64,000 nt of DNA from positions 319,263-383,262 of the forward strand of contig NZ_KB446648.1 in assembly GCF_000340375.1 (NCBI RefSeq). Direction: 5' to 3'. How positions within the stretch are numbered: position 1 is the stretch's first letter; every line of letters starts with the position of its first letter. This DNA comes from Eggerthia catenaformis OT 569 = DSM 20559 (GTDB lineage Bacteria > Bacillota_I > Bacilli_A > Erysipelotrichales > Coprobacillaceae). The notes under the pieces were generated by a model. The model had not been told where the DNA came from. It saw nothing but the letters and a program-made list of their open reading frames with translations, and did no database searches. A program made the position numbers and the translations under genes. Of this stretch, positions 8,217 through 18,314 are shown in pieces.

Positions 8217-10130
8217 ATGTCAATCGCAAAACTAGAGCTTTTAGAAATAGAGTTTCCTGTTGAAAGTGCAGATACTATTTTATCGAAGCTTATTAAAAGT
8301 GAAATATTTCATCCAGAACCGGCATCAAAGTTTTCTGATAGTGTTAAGGATGTTAAGGTATTAAGCACCAGTAATCCTTATCATGAATTGATTGTTAAAT
8401 TAGAAGATGCCGCAAAGAAGTATCATATCAGTTTTAATAAAGATGCTATTGCTGATAAGGATATGGATGTTAGCAGTGCTGCTGATTTTTATGAACAATT
8501 CAGTACACGAATAGAAACAATTAATGATACTAGAGAAAAACTTTCTGAAATGATTGAAGAGAATAAAGAAACTATTAAGAATATCAGTTATATGAAAGGT
8601 TCTGATATTAATTTTGATCAGCTTTTCACTACTAAATATCTTCAGGTGAGATTCGGCAGGTTGCCGCAGGCTAATTTAAGTAAACTGGAATATTATAAAT
8701 CACAGGAGTTCTTATATAGAGTTTTTTCTGAAGGTAGTGAAGATGCTTATATTTTATATGTAACAAGCCGTATCAAAGCCCCTGAAATTGATAATATTTT
8801 TTCTTCATTATTCTTTGAACGTATTCGTGTTCCTGAGTTTGTTCATGGTACAGTTGAAGATGCTATTGAAGAACTGAATAAAGAAAACCGGACAGGTATT
8901 GATTATATAGGTGTATTAAATCAAAGAAGTAGAGATCATATTAATCAGAATATTGCAGAATTATCAATTATTTATAATACTTGTCAGATTCTGGATGATA
9001 TTACAGAAGCTAAGAAATATGTAGTTGTTTTTGGCAAGAGTGCTGCTGTCTATGGTTTTGCTGAAGTAGCCGATGCTACAAAAATAAAGAATGAGTTTGA
9101 ACAGATGAATATGGTTCATGTAGATTTAACACCGCCGCAAGGTGATTATCGCTTAAAGCCTCCATCTCAATTAAAGAATAACTGGTTTTCAAAACCTTTT
9201 GGTATGTTTGTAGAGATGTATGGTGTTCCTGCTTATACTGATATGGATCCTACAAATTTTGTTGCGATTACCTACTGTCTTTTATTTGGTATTATGTTTG
9301 GCGATGCAGGACAGGGACTGGTTCTGATTATCGTTGGGTTCTTAGCTAGTCATTTTAAACAGATGAAGCTGGGAGAAATTGGTATGAGAATTGGTATATT
9401 CTCAATAATCTTTGGCATATTCTTTGGTTCAGTATTTGGCAGTGAAAAGATTTTAGTGCCATTTTTTACACCAATGGATGCTAAAAATACTATGACATTG
9501 CTAGGGACAGCTATTGGGATTGGAGCAGTTCTGATTATTGTCTCAATTATCTTCAATACTTATACAAATATAAAAAAGAAGAATATTGGTGAATATGCTT
9601 TTTCACAGAATGGCTTATCAGGATTAGTTTTTTATGTCTGTATCCTTTTATTTGTGATGAATGCTTTATTAGGATTGAAGCTTCATTTAGGAGTGCTGTT
9701 TGTCTTAATCGGCTTACTGCTTCCGGTAGTATTAATGTTTTTAAAAGAACCATTAACTCGTAAGATTAAAGGATATCCAATGTTTCCGGAAGGATTTGGA
9801 TCATTCTTTACAGAAGGATTCTTTGAATTATTTGATGTCCTGCTTACATTTATTACTAATACTATGTCATTTTTAAGAGTAGGCGGATTTGTATTATCTC
9901 ATGCCGGTATGATGCTTGTTGTTTATACTTTGGCGGAAATGGTTATTAAGCCATTAGGATTACCCGGATATTTTATAATATTAATGATAGGAAATATCTT
10001 TGTGATGGTATTGGAAGGTCTGATTGTGGGTATTCAGGTTTTAAGATTAGAGTTTTATGAAATGTTCTCTCGTTATTATGAAGGTAACGGAAGACCATTT
10101 GTAAGTATGAAAAAAAGATTAGAGAGATAG
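8217..10130 (+). CDS. ntpI: V-type ATPase subunit I (a-subunit, ion channel stator)
   Basis: The 637-residue protein has a soluble N-terminal half with coiled coil (to about 330) and a C-terminal half with seven to eight membrane helices, including YCLLFGIMFGDAGQG, the conserved TNTMSFLRVGGFVLSHAGM segment and the terminal VLRLEFYEMFSRYYEGNG. The conserved Arg (FLRVG) lies in the half-channel that exchanges ions with the K ring. GGAAGGAG precedes the start. Its position between C and K matches other Firmicute V-ATPase operons. Confidence 0.93.
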   Translation: MSIAKLELLEIEFPVESADTILSKLIKSEIFHPEPASKFSDSVKDVKVLSTSNPYHELIVKLEDAAKKYHISFNKDAIADKDMDVSSAADFYEQFSTRIETINDTREKLSEMIEENKETIKNISYMKGSDINFDQLFTTKYLQVRFGRLPQANLSKLEYYKSQEFLYRVFSEGSEDAYILYVTSRIKAPEIDNIFSSLFFERIRVPEFVHGTVEDAIEELNKENRTGIDYIGVLNQRSRDHINQNIAELSIIYNTCQILDDITEAKKYVVVFGKSAAVYGFAEVADATKIKNEFEQMNMVHVDLTPPQGDYRLKPPSQLKNNWFSKPFGMFVEMYGVPAYTDMDPTNFVAITYCLLFGIMFGDAGQGLVLIIVGFLASHFKQMKLGEIGMRIGIFSIIFGIFFGSVFGSEKILVPFFTPMDAKNTMTLLGTAIGIGAVLIIVSIIFNTYTNIKKKNIGEYAFSQNGLSGLVFYVCILLFVMNALLGLKLHLGVLFVLIGLLLPVVLMFLKEPLTRKIKGYPMFPEGFGSFFTEGFFELFDVLLTFITNTMSFLRVGGFVLSHAGMMLVVYTLAEMVIKPLGLPGYFIILMIGNIFVMVLEGLIVGIQVLRLEFYEMFSRYYEGNGRPFVSMKKRLER

Positions 10131-10140
10131 GAGAAAAATT

Positions 10141-10563
10141 ATGTTAACATTTATTTTACCAGCAGTTGTAGTTATTGTATTTACATTACCTTTAGTAAAG
10201 GTCTTTAAGGGAAAGGTTTCTAAAGATTCTGCTAAGCATCGTTTAGCTTTACATGTTTCAGGATTCTTTGGAGCAGTTGCTTTAGTATTATTTATGTCAT
10301 TATCATCATCACCGGTATTTGCCGCTGAAGCAAGTATTGCCGGTACATTAGCTCAGGGATTAGGATTTATTGCTGCTGCCCTGGCTACCGGTATGAGTGC
10401 TTTAGGTGCAGGTATTGCAGTTGCCAGTGCGGCTCCTGCTGCTATTGGGGCTTTCTCTGAAAATTCAGAGAATTTTGGGAGATCACTGATTTTTGTTGCC
10501 TTAGGTGAAGGTGTTGCTATCTATGGTTTGTTAATCTCTATTCTGATTATTAATGCATTATAG
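10141..10563 (+). CDS. ntpK: V-type ATPase subunit K (c-ring proteolipid)
   Basis: The 140-residue membrane protein ends in a typical c-ring hairpin (about 66-138) with GLGFIAAALATGMSALGAGI and the ion-binding Glu at about 123 in VALGEGVAIYGLL. In front is an additional hairpin (residues 1-20 and 41-60) that does not look like a second copy and ends SSSPVFAAEA, which resembles a signal-peptidase site. At the place where Enterococcus hirae NtpK has the sodium ligand Gln110, the aligned residue seems to be Val (GAGIAVAS). Proton coupling is therefore possible, but this is inference from a hand alignment. Confidence 0.9.
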   Translation: MLTFILPAVVVIVFTLPLVKVFKGKVSKDSAKHRLALHVSGFFGAVALVLFMSLSSSPVFAAEASIAGTLAQGLGFIAAALATGMSALGAGIAVASAAPAAIGAFSENSENFGRSLIFVALGEGVAIYGLLISILIINAL

Positions 10564-10572
10564 GAGACAGAC

Positions 10573-10881
10573 ATGAAGTTTTATCTCATCAGCGATAACA
10601 TTGATACTTTAACCGGTTTAAGATTAGCGGGAATAGAAGGTCAGGTTGTTCATACTAGGGCAGAATTCTTAACTCTTTTAGAAGATAAGATGAAAGATGA
10701 ATCACTGGCAATTATTCTAGTAACTACCAAGCTGATTGAATTAGCGCCTAATGTTATTTCTGAAATTAAATTAAAACAGCCTAAGCCATTAATCACTGAA
10801 ATTCCTGATCGTCATGGAGAATCAAAGATTGGAGAAGCTATTGATAGATATGTTTCTCAGGCTATTGGGGTTAAGTTATAG
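10573..10881 (+). CDS. V-type ATPase subunit F (central stalk)
   Basis: A 102-residue Rossmann-like protein (MKFYLISDNIDTLTGLRLAG, then LAIILVTTKLIEL and PLITEIPDRHG), the hallmark sequence of the F subunit (NtpG in Enterococcus hirae naming). It binds subunit D in the central rotor. GGAG lies before the start and the gene sits between K and E with 9-base gaps on both sides. Confidence 0.9.
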   Translation: MKFYLISDNIDTLTGLRLAGIEGQVVHTRAEFLTLLEDKMKDESLAIILVTTKLIELAPNVISEIKLKQPKPLITEIPDRHGESKIGEAIDRYVSQAIGVKL

Positions 10882-10890
10882 GAGTCATAT

Positions 10891-11481
10891 ATGGATAGTG
10901 AAAAAATATTTATGACTATGAGTGAAGAAATTAAAAATGAATCTCAGCAGACAATTAATGATATTTTAGCAGAAGTAAAAAGTATTGAGGATCAGGCAAT
11001 GGCTTCTATTAAAATGGAAGCTAAGAAGAATGCGGATATGCGCTTGAAACAGGAGCTTGATGATATTCATTCACAGGCTGCTTCTGAGATTTCTGAACTT
11101 AATAGTCAAAGAATGAAGAAATTAATTAGAAAAAGAGATGAATATGTGGAAAGTATTTTTGCTGAAGTATTAAAAGAATTAAAATTATTTACAGAGAGTA
11201 AAGATTATCGAGCATATTTAGAAAATAAAGCGAAACAAGCCGGTAAATCTCAATTTATGAATGCAGTTATTTATGTTAGGGAAGAAGATTTGCAGTATAC
11301 TGATCTTATTAAGAAGGCATATGGTCGTAATGTGCTACTGCAATCAAGTGAGAATATTCATATTGGCGGAATGATTATAGAAGATCAGCAGTCTGATTTA
11401 GTTCTTGATGAAACATTAGAATTTGCTTTAAAAACGCAGAAAGAATGGTTTAACAAGAATTCCGGACTGGTGATTAGATAG
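10891..11481 (+). CDS. ntpE: V-type ATPase subunit E (peripheral stalk)
   Basis: The 196-residue protein has a long charged N-terminal helix (about 1-95) followed by a globular C-terminal domain with IHIGGMIIEDQQSDLVLDETLE, the conserved glycine-rich end of the E family. It pairs with G/H to form the stator stalk and caps the A/B head. Spacing to the neighbouring genes is 9-11 bases. Confidence 0.9.
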   Translation: MDSEKIFMTMSEEIKNESQQTINDILAEVKSIEDQAMASIKMEAKKNADMRLKQELDDIHSQAASEISELNSQRMKKLIRKRDEYVESIFAEVLKELKLFTESKDYRAYLENKAKQAGKSQFMNAVIYVREEDLQYTDLIKKAYGRNVLLQSSENIHIGGMIIEDQQSDLVLDETLEFALKTQKEWFNKNSGLVIR

Positions 11482-11492
11482 GGGGATAAGAT

Positions 11493-13238
11493 ATGAATGA
11501 TGTTGTTTATTCAATCAATGGACCCGTTGTAAAAGTAAGAGATACAGATGCATTTTCAATGATGGAAATGGTCTATGTAGGAAATACACGATTGATGGGT
11601 GAGGTTATTTCAGTCAATGCTCATGAAACAACAATACAGGTTTATGAGTCAACAACAGGATTAAAGCCGGGAGAACCTGTTTATTCAACCGGACATCCTA
11701 TTTCACTCACCTTAGGTCCCGGTATCTTAAGAAATATCTTTGATGGTGTAGAAAGACCCTTAAAGTCTATCGCAAAAGAGAGTGGAGATTTTATTCCTAC
11801 CGGCAGTCATGTAGATTCTTTAGATAAAGAGAAATTGTGGGATGTGACAATTACTGTTAAGCCCGGTGATTATTTAAAGGGTGGAGATATTTATGCAACT
11901 GTTCCGGAAACCGGTTTGATTACTCATAAATGTATGGTTCCTCCTTATATGAAAGGAACTGTTAAAGAAATAAAATCAAACGGTCTTTATAAGATTGATG
12001 ATACAGTAGTAATACTTGAAACAATGGATGGAGATCAGGAACTATCCTTATGTCAGAAATGGCCTATTAAAAATGCCAGACCGGTTAATAAAAGACTTCC
12101 TATTTCAATGCCTTTGGTAACAGGACAACGAGTATTAGATACTTTATTTCCGATTGCTAAGGGGGGAACAGCTGCTATTCCCGGCGGTTTTGGAACAGGC
12201 AAGACAATGACTCAGCATCAGATTGCAAAATGGTGTGATGCCGATATTATTATTTATATTGGATGTGGTGAAAGAGGGAATGAGATGACTCAGGTTCTGG
12301 AAGAATTTTCAGAACTGATTGATCCTAAAAGCAATAAGCCGTTAGTAGATAGAACAGTTCTTATTGCGAATACATCAAATATGCCGGTAGCAGCCAGAGA
12401 AGCTTCTATTTATACCGGTGTAACTTTAGCAGAATATTATCGTGATATGGGATATCATTGTGCTATTATGGCTGATTCTACTTCAAGATGGGCGGAAGCA
12501 TTAAGAGAAATTTCAGGACGATTAGAGGAAATGCCGGCAGAAGAAGGTTTTCCGGCTTATCTTCCATCAAGACTTGCTGCTTTTTATGAGAGAGCAGGAT
12601 ATACTGAGAATCTTAATGATACCAAAGGATCAGTTACTATTATTGGAGCAGTTTCACCTCAAGGATCTGATTTTTCTGAACCGGTTACTCAGAATACAAA
12701 AAGATTTGTTCGTACCTTCTGGGCACTGGATAAAGCTTTAGCCTATGCCAGACATTATTTTGCGATTAACTGGACACAGTCTTATTCAGAATATATTCCT
12801 GATGTTGAAAGATGGTATATAAAGAATGTAGATCCTCAGTTTATGAATGATAGACAGGAATTATCTTCTATTCTGGCTGAAGAATCTAAGCTTATGGAAA
12901 TTGTTCAATTAATGGGATCAGACGTTTTACCAGATGATCAGAAACTAATCATTGAGATTGCCAGAGTGATTAGAGTAGGATATCTTCAGCAGAATGCATT
13001 TCATAAAGATGATACTTATGTACCATTAGATAAGCAGTTTAAGATGATGGAAGTCATTCTTTATCTTTATAAGAAAGCTAATGAAGTTGTAGCAGAAGGC
13101 AAACCGATGCGTACTGTTATTGAAACAGGTATTTTTGATGAAGTAGTAAAAATGAAATATGATGTACCTAATGATCATTTAGAATTATTTAATGATTATT
13201 ATACAAAGATTGATAAGATCTGTGCATCGATAGAATAG
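11493..13238 (+). CDS. ntpA: V-type ATPase catalytic subunit A
   Basis: The 581-residue catalytic subunit hydrolyses ATP in the A3B3 head. The P-loop GGFGTGKT is at about 231-238, the catalytic Glu motif GCGERGNEM about 25 residues later, and the conserved [19 protein letters not shown] follows. The non-homologous insertion typical of A subunits (about 110-200) is present. The protein is full length and all key residues are seen. GGGGG lies before the start. Confidence 0.97.
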   Translation: MNDVVYSINGPVVKVRDTDAFSMMEMVYVGNTRLMGEVISVNAHETTIQVYESTTGLKPGEPVYSTGHPISLTLGPGILRNIFDGVERPLKSIAKESGDFIPTGSHVDSLDKEKLWDVTITVKPGDYLKGGDIYATVPETGLITHKCMVPPYMKGTVKEIKSNGLYKIDDTVVILETMDGDQELSLCQKWPIKNARPVNKRLPISMPLVTGQRVLDTLFPIAKGGTAAIPGGFGTGKTMTQHQIAKWCDADIIIYIGCGERGNEMTQVLEEFSELIDPKSNKPLVDRTVLIANTSNMPVAAREASIYTGVTLAEYYRDMGYHCAIMADSTSRWAEALREISGRLEEMPAEEGFPAYLPSRLAAFYERAGYTENLNDTKGSVTIIGAVSPQGSDFSEPVTQNTKRFVRTFWALDKALAYARHYFAINWTQSYSEYIPDVERWYIKNVDPQFMNDRQELSSILAEESKLMEIVQLMGSDVLPDDQKLIIEIARVIRVGYLQQNAFHKDDTYVPLDKQFKMMEVILYLYKKANEVVAEGKPMRTVIETGIFDEVVKMKYDVPNDHLELFNDYYTKIDKICASIE

Positions 13239-13248
13239 GAGGAATAAT

Positions 13249-14688
13249 ATGACTTTACAATATGTCGGATTAAATGATATTAATGGTTCATTAGTCGTAT
13301 TAGACCATGTTAAAGATGCATCATACGATGAAATGGTAGAATTAACATTACAGGATGGCTCAGCACGTTCAGGTCGTATTGTAGAAATAGATGGAGAAAG
13401 AGCGGTTATTCAGGTTTTTGAAGGAACCAATACACTATCTTTAAAAAATACGAAAACACGTTTATTAGGACATCCCATGGAATTACCTGTTTCAATGGAA
13501 ATATTAGGAAGAGTTTTTAATGGAGCCGGGAAGCCTATTGATGGTTTAGGAGATATTTATGCGACAGAAAGCAAAGATATTAACGGTTTGCCATTAAATC
13601 CTGTATCACGTGTTTATCCACGTAACTATATCAATACGGGTATTTCTTCTATTGATGCCTTAACAACATTAATTAGAGGGCAGAAACTGCCAATCTTTTC
13701 CGGATCGGGATTGCCTCATAATCAATTGGCTGTTCAGATTGTTAAGCAGGCACAGATTGCTGATAGTGATCAGGGCTTTGCGGTTGTTTTTGCAGCGATG
13801 GGAGTAACTCATGATGTTTCTAATTATTTTAGAAAATCATTTGAAGAAGCAGGTATTATGGATCATGTAGTCATGTTTTTAAATCTAGCAAATGATCCTA
13901 TTATTGAACGTATTCTTACACCAAGATGTGCTCTAACAGCTGCTGAATATTTAGCATTCCAGCATGATATGCATGTCTTAGTTATTTATACGGATGTGAC
14001 AAGCTACTGTGAAGCAGTACGTGAATTTTCATCTTCTAAAGGAGAAATCCCGGCGAGAAAAGGCTATCCCGGATATCTTTATTCAGATTTAGCATCATTA
14101 TATGAAAGAGCCGGAATAGCTAAAGGAGCAAAAGGCTCTGTAACTCAGATTCCTATTCTGACAATGCCAAATAATGATATAACTCATCCGGTTCCTGATT
14201 TAACCGGATATATTACAGAAGGACAGATTACTTTAGATCCGGAATTAAGTCAGTTGGGAATTTTCCCACCGGTTAATGTGTTGCCTTCACTTTCACGATT
14301 AATGAAAGATGGTATTGGTGAAGGCTATACCAGAGGTGATCATCAGGATTTAGCTAATCAGTTATTTGCTGCTTATGCTCATGTTCAGGATGTTAAGGCT
14401 TTAACATCTGTTATTGGGGAAGATGAATTATCAGAAACGGATAAAAAGTTTATGACATTTGGACGTCTTTTTGAACAGCATTTTCTTAATCAGGGTTCTG
14501 ATACTAATAGATCAATTAATGAAACACTTGATTTAGGATGGACATTATTATCTGTCTTACCGAGAAATGCATTAGATCGAGTAGATGATCAGTTATTAGA
14601 TCAGTACTATGATCATCAGAAAGCAGTCAATCTGTTTGGCTTAAAAGAAGATTTTGTGATTAGAGAATTACAGGAAGCAGTGAAATAA
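13249..14688 (+). CDS. ntpB: V-type ATPase regulatory subunit B
   Basis: The 479-residue non-catalytic head subunit. It has the B-type degenerate P-loop ([12 protein letters not shown], not GxxxxGKT) and the [24 protein letters not shown] stretch. It alternates with A in the head and supplies the arginine to the catalytic site. It overlaps the next gene by one base (TAATG), so D is translationally coupled. Confidence 0.97.
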   Translation: MTLQYVGLNDINGSLVVLDHVKDASYDEMVELTLQDGSARSGRIVEIDGERAVIQVFEGTNTLSLKNTKTRLLGHPMELPVSMEILGRVFNGAGKPIDGLGDIYATESKDINGLPLNPVSRVYPRNYINTGISSIDALTTLIRGQKLPIFSGSGLPHNQLAVQIVKQAQIADSDQGFAVVFAAMGVTHDVSNYFRKSFEEAGIMDHVVMFLNLANDPIIERILTPRCALTAAEYLAFQHDMHVLVIYTDVTSYCEAVREFSSSKGEIPARKGYPGYLYSDLASLYERAGIAKGAKGSVTQIPILTMPNNDITHPVPDLTGYITEGQITLDPELSQLGIFPPVNVLPSLSRLMKDGIGEGYTRGDHQDLANQLFAAYAHVQDVKALTSVIGEDELSETDKKFMTFGRLFEQHFLNQGSDTNRSINETLDLGWTLLSVLPRNALDRVDDQLLDQYYDHQKAVNLFGLKEDFVIRELQEAVK

Positions 14689-15302
14689 TGGCTAAACAGG
14701 TTACACCTACAAAAACAAATCTTATTGCGGCTAAAAAGTCATTAGAATTAGCAGCGATGGGATATGATCTTTTGGATAAAAAAAGAAATGTTTTAATTAA
14801 GGAAATGATGGGATTGATTGATGATGTTAAACTTATTCGTGATCAGATTACAAACTCTTATCAGAAAGCTTATAATGCATTACAGGATGCTAATATATCA
14901 TTAGGTATTATTTCTGATATTGTTCAGGATGTTCCTATTGATAAGGGTATTAAAGTACGTTATCGTTCTGTTATGGGGGTAGAGTTGCCACGTATAGAAT
15001 ATGAAAAAGAATGCTTAGATATAGTTTATGGATTTGAAGAAGCAAATTCTAAAGTAGACTACGCTTATGTTTGCTTTAGTGAGGTAAAAGAATTAACTGT
15101 TAAGTTAGCTGAGGTAGAAAATTCAGTCTATCGATTAGCAAATGCGATTAGACAGACTCAGACTCGAGCAAATGCATTAAAGAATATCTCTATCCCAAAT
15201 TTTCAGAAAACAGTGAAACTGATTTCCGAATCTTTAGAAGAAAAAGAAAGAGAATCATTCTCAACACAAAAAGTAATTAAATCACAAAAGGCACATACTT
15301 AG
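14688..15302 (+). CDS. ntpD: V-type ATPase subunit D (central rotor shaft)
   Basis: The 204-residue protein is a long antiparallel coiled coil, starting TPTKTNLIAAKKSLELAAMGYDLLDKKR (motif LLDKKR typical of D) and ending with the RTQTRANALKNISIPNFQKT helix. It is the rotor shaft inside the A3B3 head. Last gene of the operon; the weak terminator at 15291-15316 overlaps its end. Confidence 0.94.
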   Translation: MAKQVTPTKTNLIAAKKSLELAAMGYDLLDKKRNVLIKEMMGLIDDVKLIRDQITNSYQKAYNALQDANISLGIISDIVQDVPIDKGIKVRYRSVMGVELPRIEYEKECLDIVYGFEEANSKVDYAYVCFSEVKELTVKLAEVENSVYRLANAIRQTQTRANALKNISIPNFQKTVKLISESLEEKERESFSTQKVIKSQKAHT

Positions 15303-15316
15303 TTATGTGCTTTATT
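15291..15316 (+). terminator. Terminator at the end of the V-ATPase operon
   Basis: GCACATA / TATGTGC stem around the ntpD stop codon, followed by TTTATT. The T-run is broken, so it may be leaky. Confidence 0.5.
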
Positions 15317-15336
15317 GCTTATCAAGGAGGAAGTTT

Positions 15337-15909
15337 ATGACTTTAGAAGATATTATGAAGACAATTAAAGAAGATTCAAGAAATGAAGCGTATACTAAAA
15401 AAGGAATTTCTCCTATTCTTCAGATTAATGAAACAGCTGAGATTCTAATTATTGGTCAGGCACCGGGAAAAAAGACAGAAGAAGCAGGGATTCCCTTTAA
15501 TGATCGATCAGGAGAAAATTTGATGAAGTGGATGGGAATTGATAAAAAAACATTTTATTCTGATAAAATAGCTATTATGCCAATGGATTTTTATTATCCG
15601 GGTAAAGCTAAAACAGGAGATTTACCGCCCAGATCATTTATTGCCAAGGAGTATCATTGTCAGTTATTGGCTTTGATGTCTCATATAAAGCTTATTATGC
15701 TAATTGGAAATTATGCTATTAAATATTATTTGAAAGATGACAGAAAAAAGAATCTGACAGAAACTGTCAGATCCTATCAGGAATATCTTCCTGAGTATTT
15801 TCCTCTTATTCATCCCAGTCCTTTAAATTTCCGATGGCATATAAGAAACCCCTGGTTTGAAAGTGAAGTTTTGCCGGAACTGCAAAAAAGAATCAGGGAA
15901 ATAGTATAA
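15337..15909 (+). CDS. Uracil-DNA glycosylase family protein
   Basis: The 190-residue protein has the two family motifs: GQAPGKKTEEAGIPFNDRSG (about 41-60, motif 1) and HPSPLNFRWH (about 165, motif 2). Enzymes of this superfamily cut uracil from DNA, but this subgroup has not the catalytic Asp of the classical Ung in motif 1, so the substrate is uncertain. The ATG at 15337 is chosen because AAGGAGGAAG precedes it; an upstream GTG lacks a site. It is 34 bases after ntpD but a terminator-like hairpin separates them. Confidence 0.82.
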   Translation: MTLEDIMKTIKEDSRNEAYTKKGISPILQINETAEILIIGQAPGKKTEEAGIPFNDRSGENLMKWMGIDKKTFYSDKIAIMPMDFYYPGKAKTGDLPPRSFIAKEYHCQLLALMSHIKLIMLIGNYAIKYYLKDDRKKNLTETVRSYQEYLPEYFPLIHPSPLNFRWHIRNPWFESEVLPELQKRIREIV

Positions 15910-15911
15910 GC

Positions 15912-17108
15912 TTATTTCATTTTTATAGAAATAAGCAGAAAATATAGAATAAAAGCTAATATCATGAAAATAGATATAATAACTGATGGTGTAATATAAT
16001 CAACAGAAGCAAATCTTGCAATACCAATGACTGAAGGAATAAAAGAAGCAAGAACTGCATTAAGATTCATAATGGAGTAATTCATCGCAAAATGAAGATC
16101 ACCGAATAACTTTCTGATAATAGAAGGAATATTAGATGCAGTACCGCCAAAACCAATCATCAGTAATGAATTTCCCAGAATAAATAAGACTATTGAATGA
16201 ATAAATAAGCTAAAGACTATGAATAAACCGGAACTTATTAGAAATAATCCATCTAATATAACAGCTCTTTTCATCCCGATCTTATCAAAAAGAATTCCCC
16301 AAGTAATTCTTCCTGTCGCATTAAAAACAGAATTAGTAGAAATGATAATTGCTGCAAATTTAGCAGTCATTTTAAAATCTTCCTGGATCATGGGAGATGC
16401 ATGATTGATTAAGGCACTGCCGGTACCGCCGGCAAATACAACAGCTAAAAATAAGAAATAGAAATGAGGTGTTTTTATCATTTCTTTTGTCTGATAGTCC
16501 TTAGAAATACCACGATTTTGATTTTTTATAGCAGGTAATGTATCTAAGTCCTGAGGTGTAGGTTTCTGAACCTGATAGCTGCCAAAAAAGATAACGATAA
16601 AAGAAACTATACCAATAATGTGAAAAGCAATTTGAACATTAAAATAACTGATCAAAAGAGTAATAATAGGTCCTAAAAGAGCACTGGATAAGGCATAACC
16701 AACTAAGAGAGTACCATTAATAGTAGCCGTCTTTTCAGGAAACCATAAAGGAATACATGAGAGCAGAGTATTATAGCTCATGCCGCATCCGATTCCGCAG
16801 CCGAAACTGTATGTAATGAGAATTAAAGGATATTGACTGGCAAAGCCGGCTAAGAAAAAGCCGCTTCCTAGAAATATTGCTGATAACTTAACAATCTTTG
16901 AGAAAGATATTTTTTCTGATAACTTTCCGGCTACAATAGCACCTATTGAAAAGAATATTAATTCTCCGGTAAAAGCTAAAGATGTCATAGAACGATTCCA
17001 TCCATAGGCTTTTTCCAGTGGTACAACAAATAAGCTCCAGGCGAAGGGAAGTCCTACAAATAATAAAACAATAAATGCATTAAGTAAGTAAAGTTTTCTT
17101 TTTTTCAT
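15912..17108 (-). CDS. MFS transporter, oxalate/formate antiporter-like (OFA) family
   Basis: A 398-residue protein with about 12 membrane helices. The start PFAWSLFVVPLEKAYGWNR is typical of the OFA branch of the major facilitator family (COG2223/COG2807-like monocarboxylate carriers), and the first cytoplasmic loop has GKLSEKIS, the second repeat WGILFDKIGMKRA. Substrate is likely a small organic acid, but this is not determined by the sequence. It is convergent with the glycosylase gene (3-base gap). GGTGAT precedes the start. Confidence 0.8.
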   Translation of the reverse strand: MKKRKLYLLNAFIVLLFVGLPFAWSLFVVPLEKAYGWNRSMTSLAFTGELIFFSIGAIVAGKLSEKISFSKIVKLSAIFLGSGFFLAGFASQYPLILITYSFGCGIGCGMSYNTLLSCIPLWFPEKTATINGTLLVGYALSSALLGPIITLLISYFNVQIAFHIIGIVSFIVIFFGSYQVQKPTPQDLDTLPAIKNQNRGISKDYQTKEMIKTPHFYFLFLAVVFAGGTGSALINHASPMIQEDFKMTAKFAAIIISTNSVFNATGRITWGILFDKIGMKRAVILDGLFLISSGLFIVFSLFIHSIVLFILGNSLLMIGFGGTASNIPSIIRKLFGDLHFAMNYSIMNLNAVLASFIPSVIGIARFASVDYITPSVIISIFMILAFILYFLLISIKMK

Positions 17109-17212
17109 AATATCACCATCTTTTATTATATCTTATAGATTTATAAAAAACATATAATTTCATATTTGTAAAATAAATATGTTATAATTCTAAAAAACAT
17201 AAGGAGAATAGT

Positions 17213-17776
17213 ATGCTTAGTACAGAAAGATTAATATTAAGACCATTTAAAAAAGAAGATGCTATGAGTTTGTATGAATATGCCGGTGACTTAGATATCG
17301 GTCCTATAGCCGGCTGGCCGCCTCATCAAAGCATAGAGCAAAGTTTGGATATTATTGAAAAGGTTTTAACCGGGAAAGAATGTTATGCGATATGTGATAA
17401 ATCTGATAAAGCTATCGGTTCAATTGAATTAAAATTGAATGGTTATACTGATATGACTGATAAAGAGGATGAATGTGAGTTAGGATATTGGATCGGTAAG
17501 CCTTATTGGAATAAGGGGTATGTGACTGAAGCCGCTAAAGAGCTGATTCGTCATGGATTTGAAGATTTACATATGAATATTATATGGTGCGGTTATTATG
17601 AAGGAAATATAAAATCAAAGAGAGTTCAGGAGAAACTGGGGTTTGTTTTTCATCATACTTGTAATCATGTACCTGTACCGGCAATGAATGAAGTCAGAAT
17701 AGGACATACTCAATTTCTTACTAAAGAGGATTGGCTAAAGGCATATTATGATGACCTTGCTAAGATAATAGAATAA
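17213..17776 (+). CDS. GNAT family N-acetyltransferase (RimJ/RimL-like)
   Basis: The 187-residue protein opens LSTERLILRPFKKEDA, a hallmark of RimJ/RimL-type acetyltransferases, and has the acetyl-CoA site region ELGYWIGKPYWNKGYVTEAAKEL followed by NIKSKRVQEKLGF. Family members acetylate N-terminal amines of ribosomal proteins, small amines or antibiotics; the substrate here is open. AAGGAG precedes ATG. Its last 17 bases overlap the 3' end of the convergent ogt gene. Confidence 0.85.
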   Translation: MLSTERLILRPFKKEDAMSLYEYAGDLDIGPIAGWPPHQSIEQSLDIIEKVLTGKECYAICDKSDKAIGSIELKLNGYTDMTDKEDECELGYWIGKPYWNKGYVTEAAKELIRHGFEDLHMNIIWCGYYEGNIKSKRVQEKLGFVFHHTCNHVPVPAMNEVRIGHTQFLTKEDWLKAYYDDLAKIIE

Positions 17777-18230
17777 TTGAATTTGCAGCTTCTAATTCTA
17801 ATAGCCTCTTCTTTAATTCAAGACCATAGGCATAGCCGGTTAATGAGCCATCAGAGCCAATCACTCGATGACAGGGAATAATGATCATTATCGGATTATT
17901 GTGAACAGCACCACCTACCGCTCTTGCTGATTGAGGATGACCAATCATAGAAGCAATTTCTTGATAAGAAACAGTATGACCGTATGGAATGCTTAATAAA
18001 GCATTCCATACTTTCTTTTGAAAAGCAGTTCCTTCTAATAATAGAGGAATATCAAAGGACTTTCTTTGATGGTAAAAATATTCCTTTAATTCAGAGTAAA
18101 CATGATGACTAAAATCATTAAGAATATTCTTATCATCAATATCATTAACTAGAGATAATGATATCAGTTTATCATGACAGTAACAAATTTTAAAATATTG
18201 ATCTTTAAACCGGTAATAAGCATACATCAT
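17760..18230 (-). CDS. ogt: Methylated-DNA-protein cysteine methyltransferase
   Basis: This 156-residue suicide repair protein takes the methyl group from O6-methylguanine onto its own Cys, at about 120 in the signature IPCHRVIGSDG. The helix-turn-helix part QEIASMIGHPQSARAVGGA and the C-terminal GYAYGLELKKRLLELE are present. The Ada-type N-terminal domain is absent, as in Ogt. GGGGTGG lies before the start. Divergent from the hydrolase gene at 18315. Confidence 0.92.
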   Translation of the reverse strand: MMYAYYRFKDQYFKICYCHDKLISLSLVNDIDDKNILNDFSHHVYSELKEYFYHQRKSFDIPLLLEGTAFQKKVWNALLSIPYGHTVSYQEIASMIGHPQSARAVGGAVHNNPIMIIIPCHRVIGSDGSLTGYAYGLELKKRLLELEAANSIILLS

Positions 18231-18314
18231 TTACATCCACCCCTTTTTCTTTATTATAAGATAGAACTTGTAAGTTGAAAATGAATAAGTTAAACTAATT
18301 GAAAGGTGATAACA

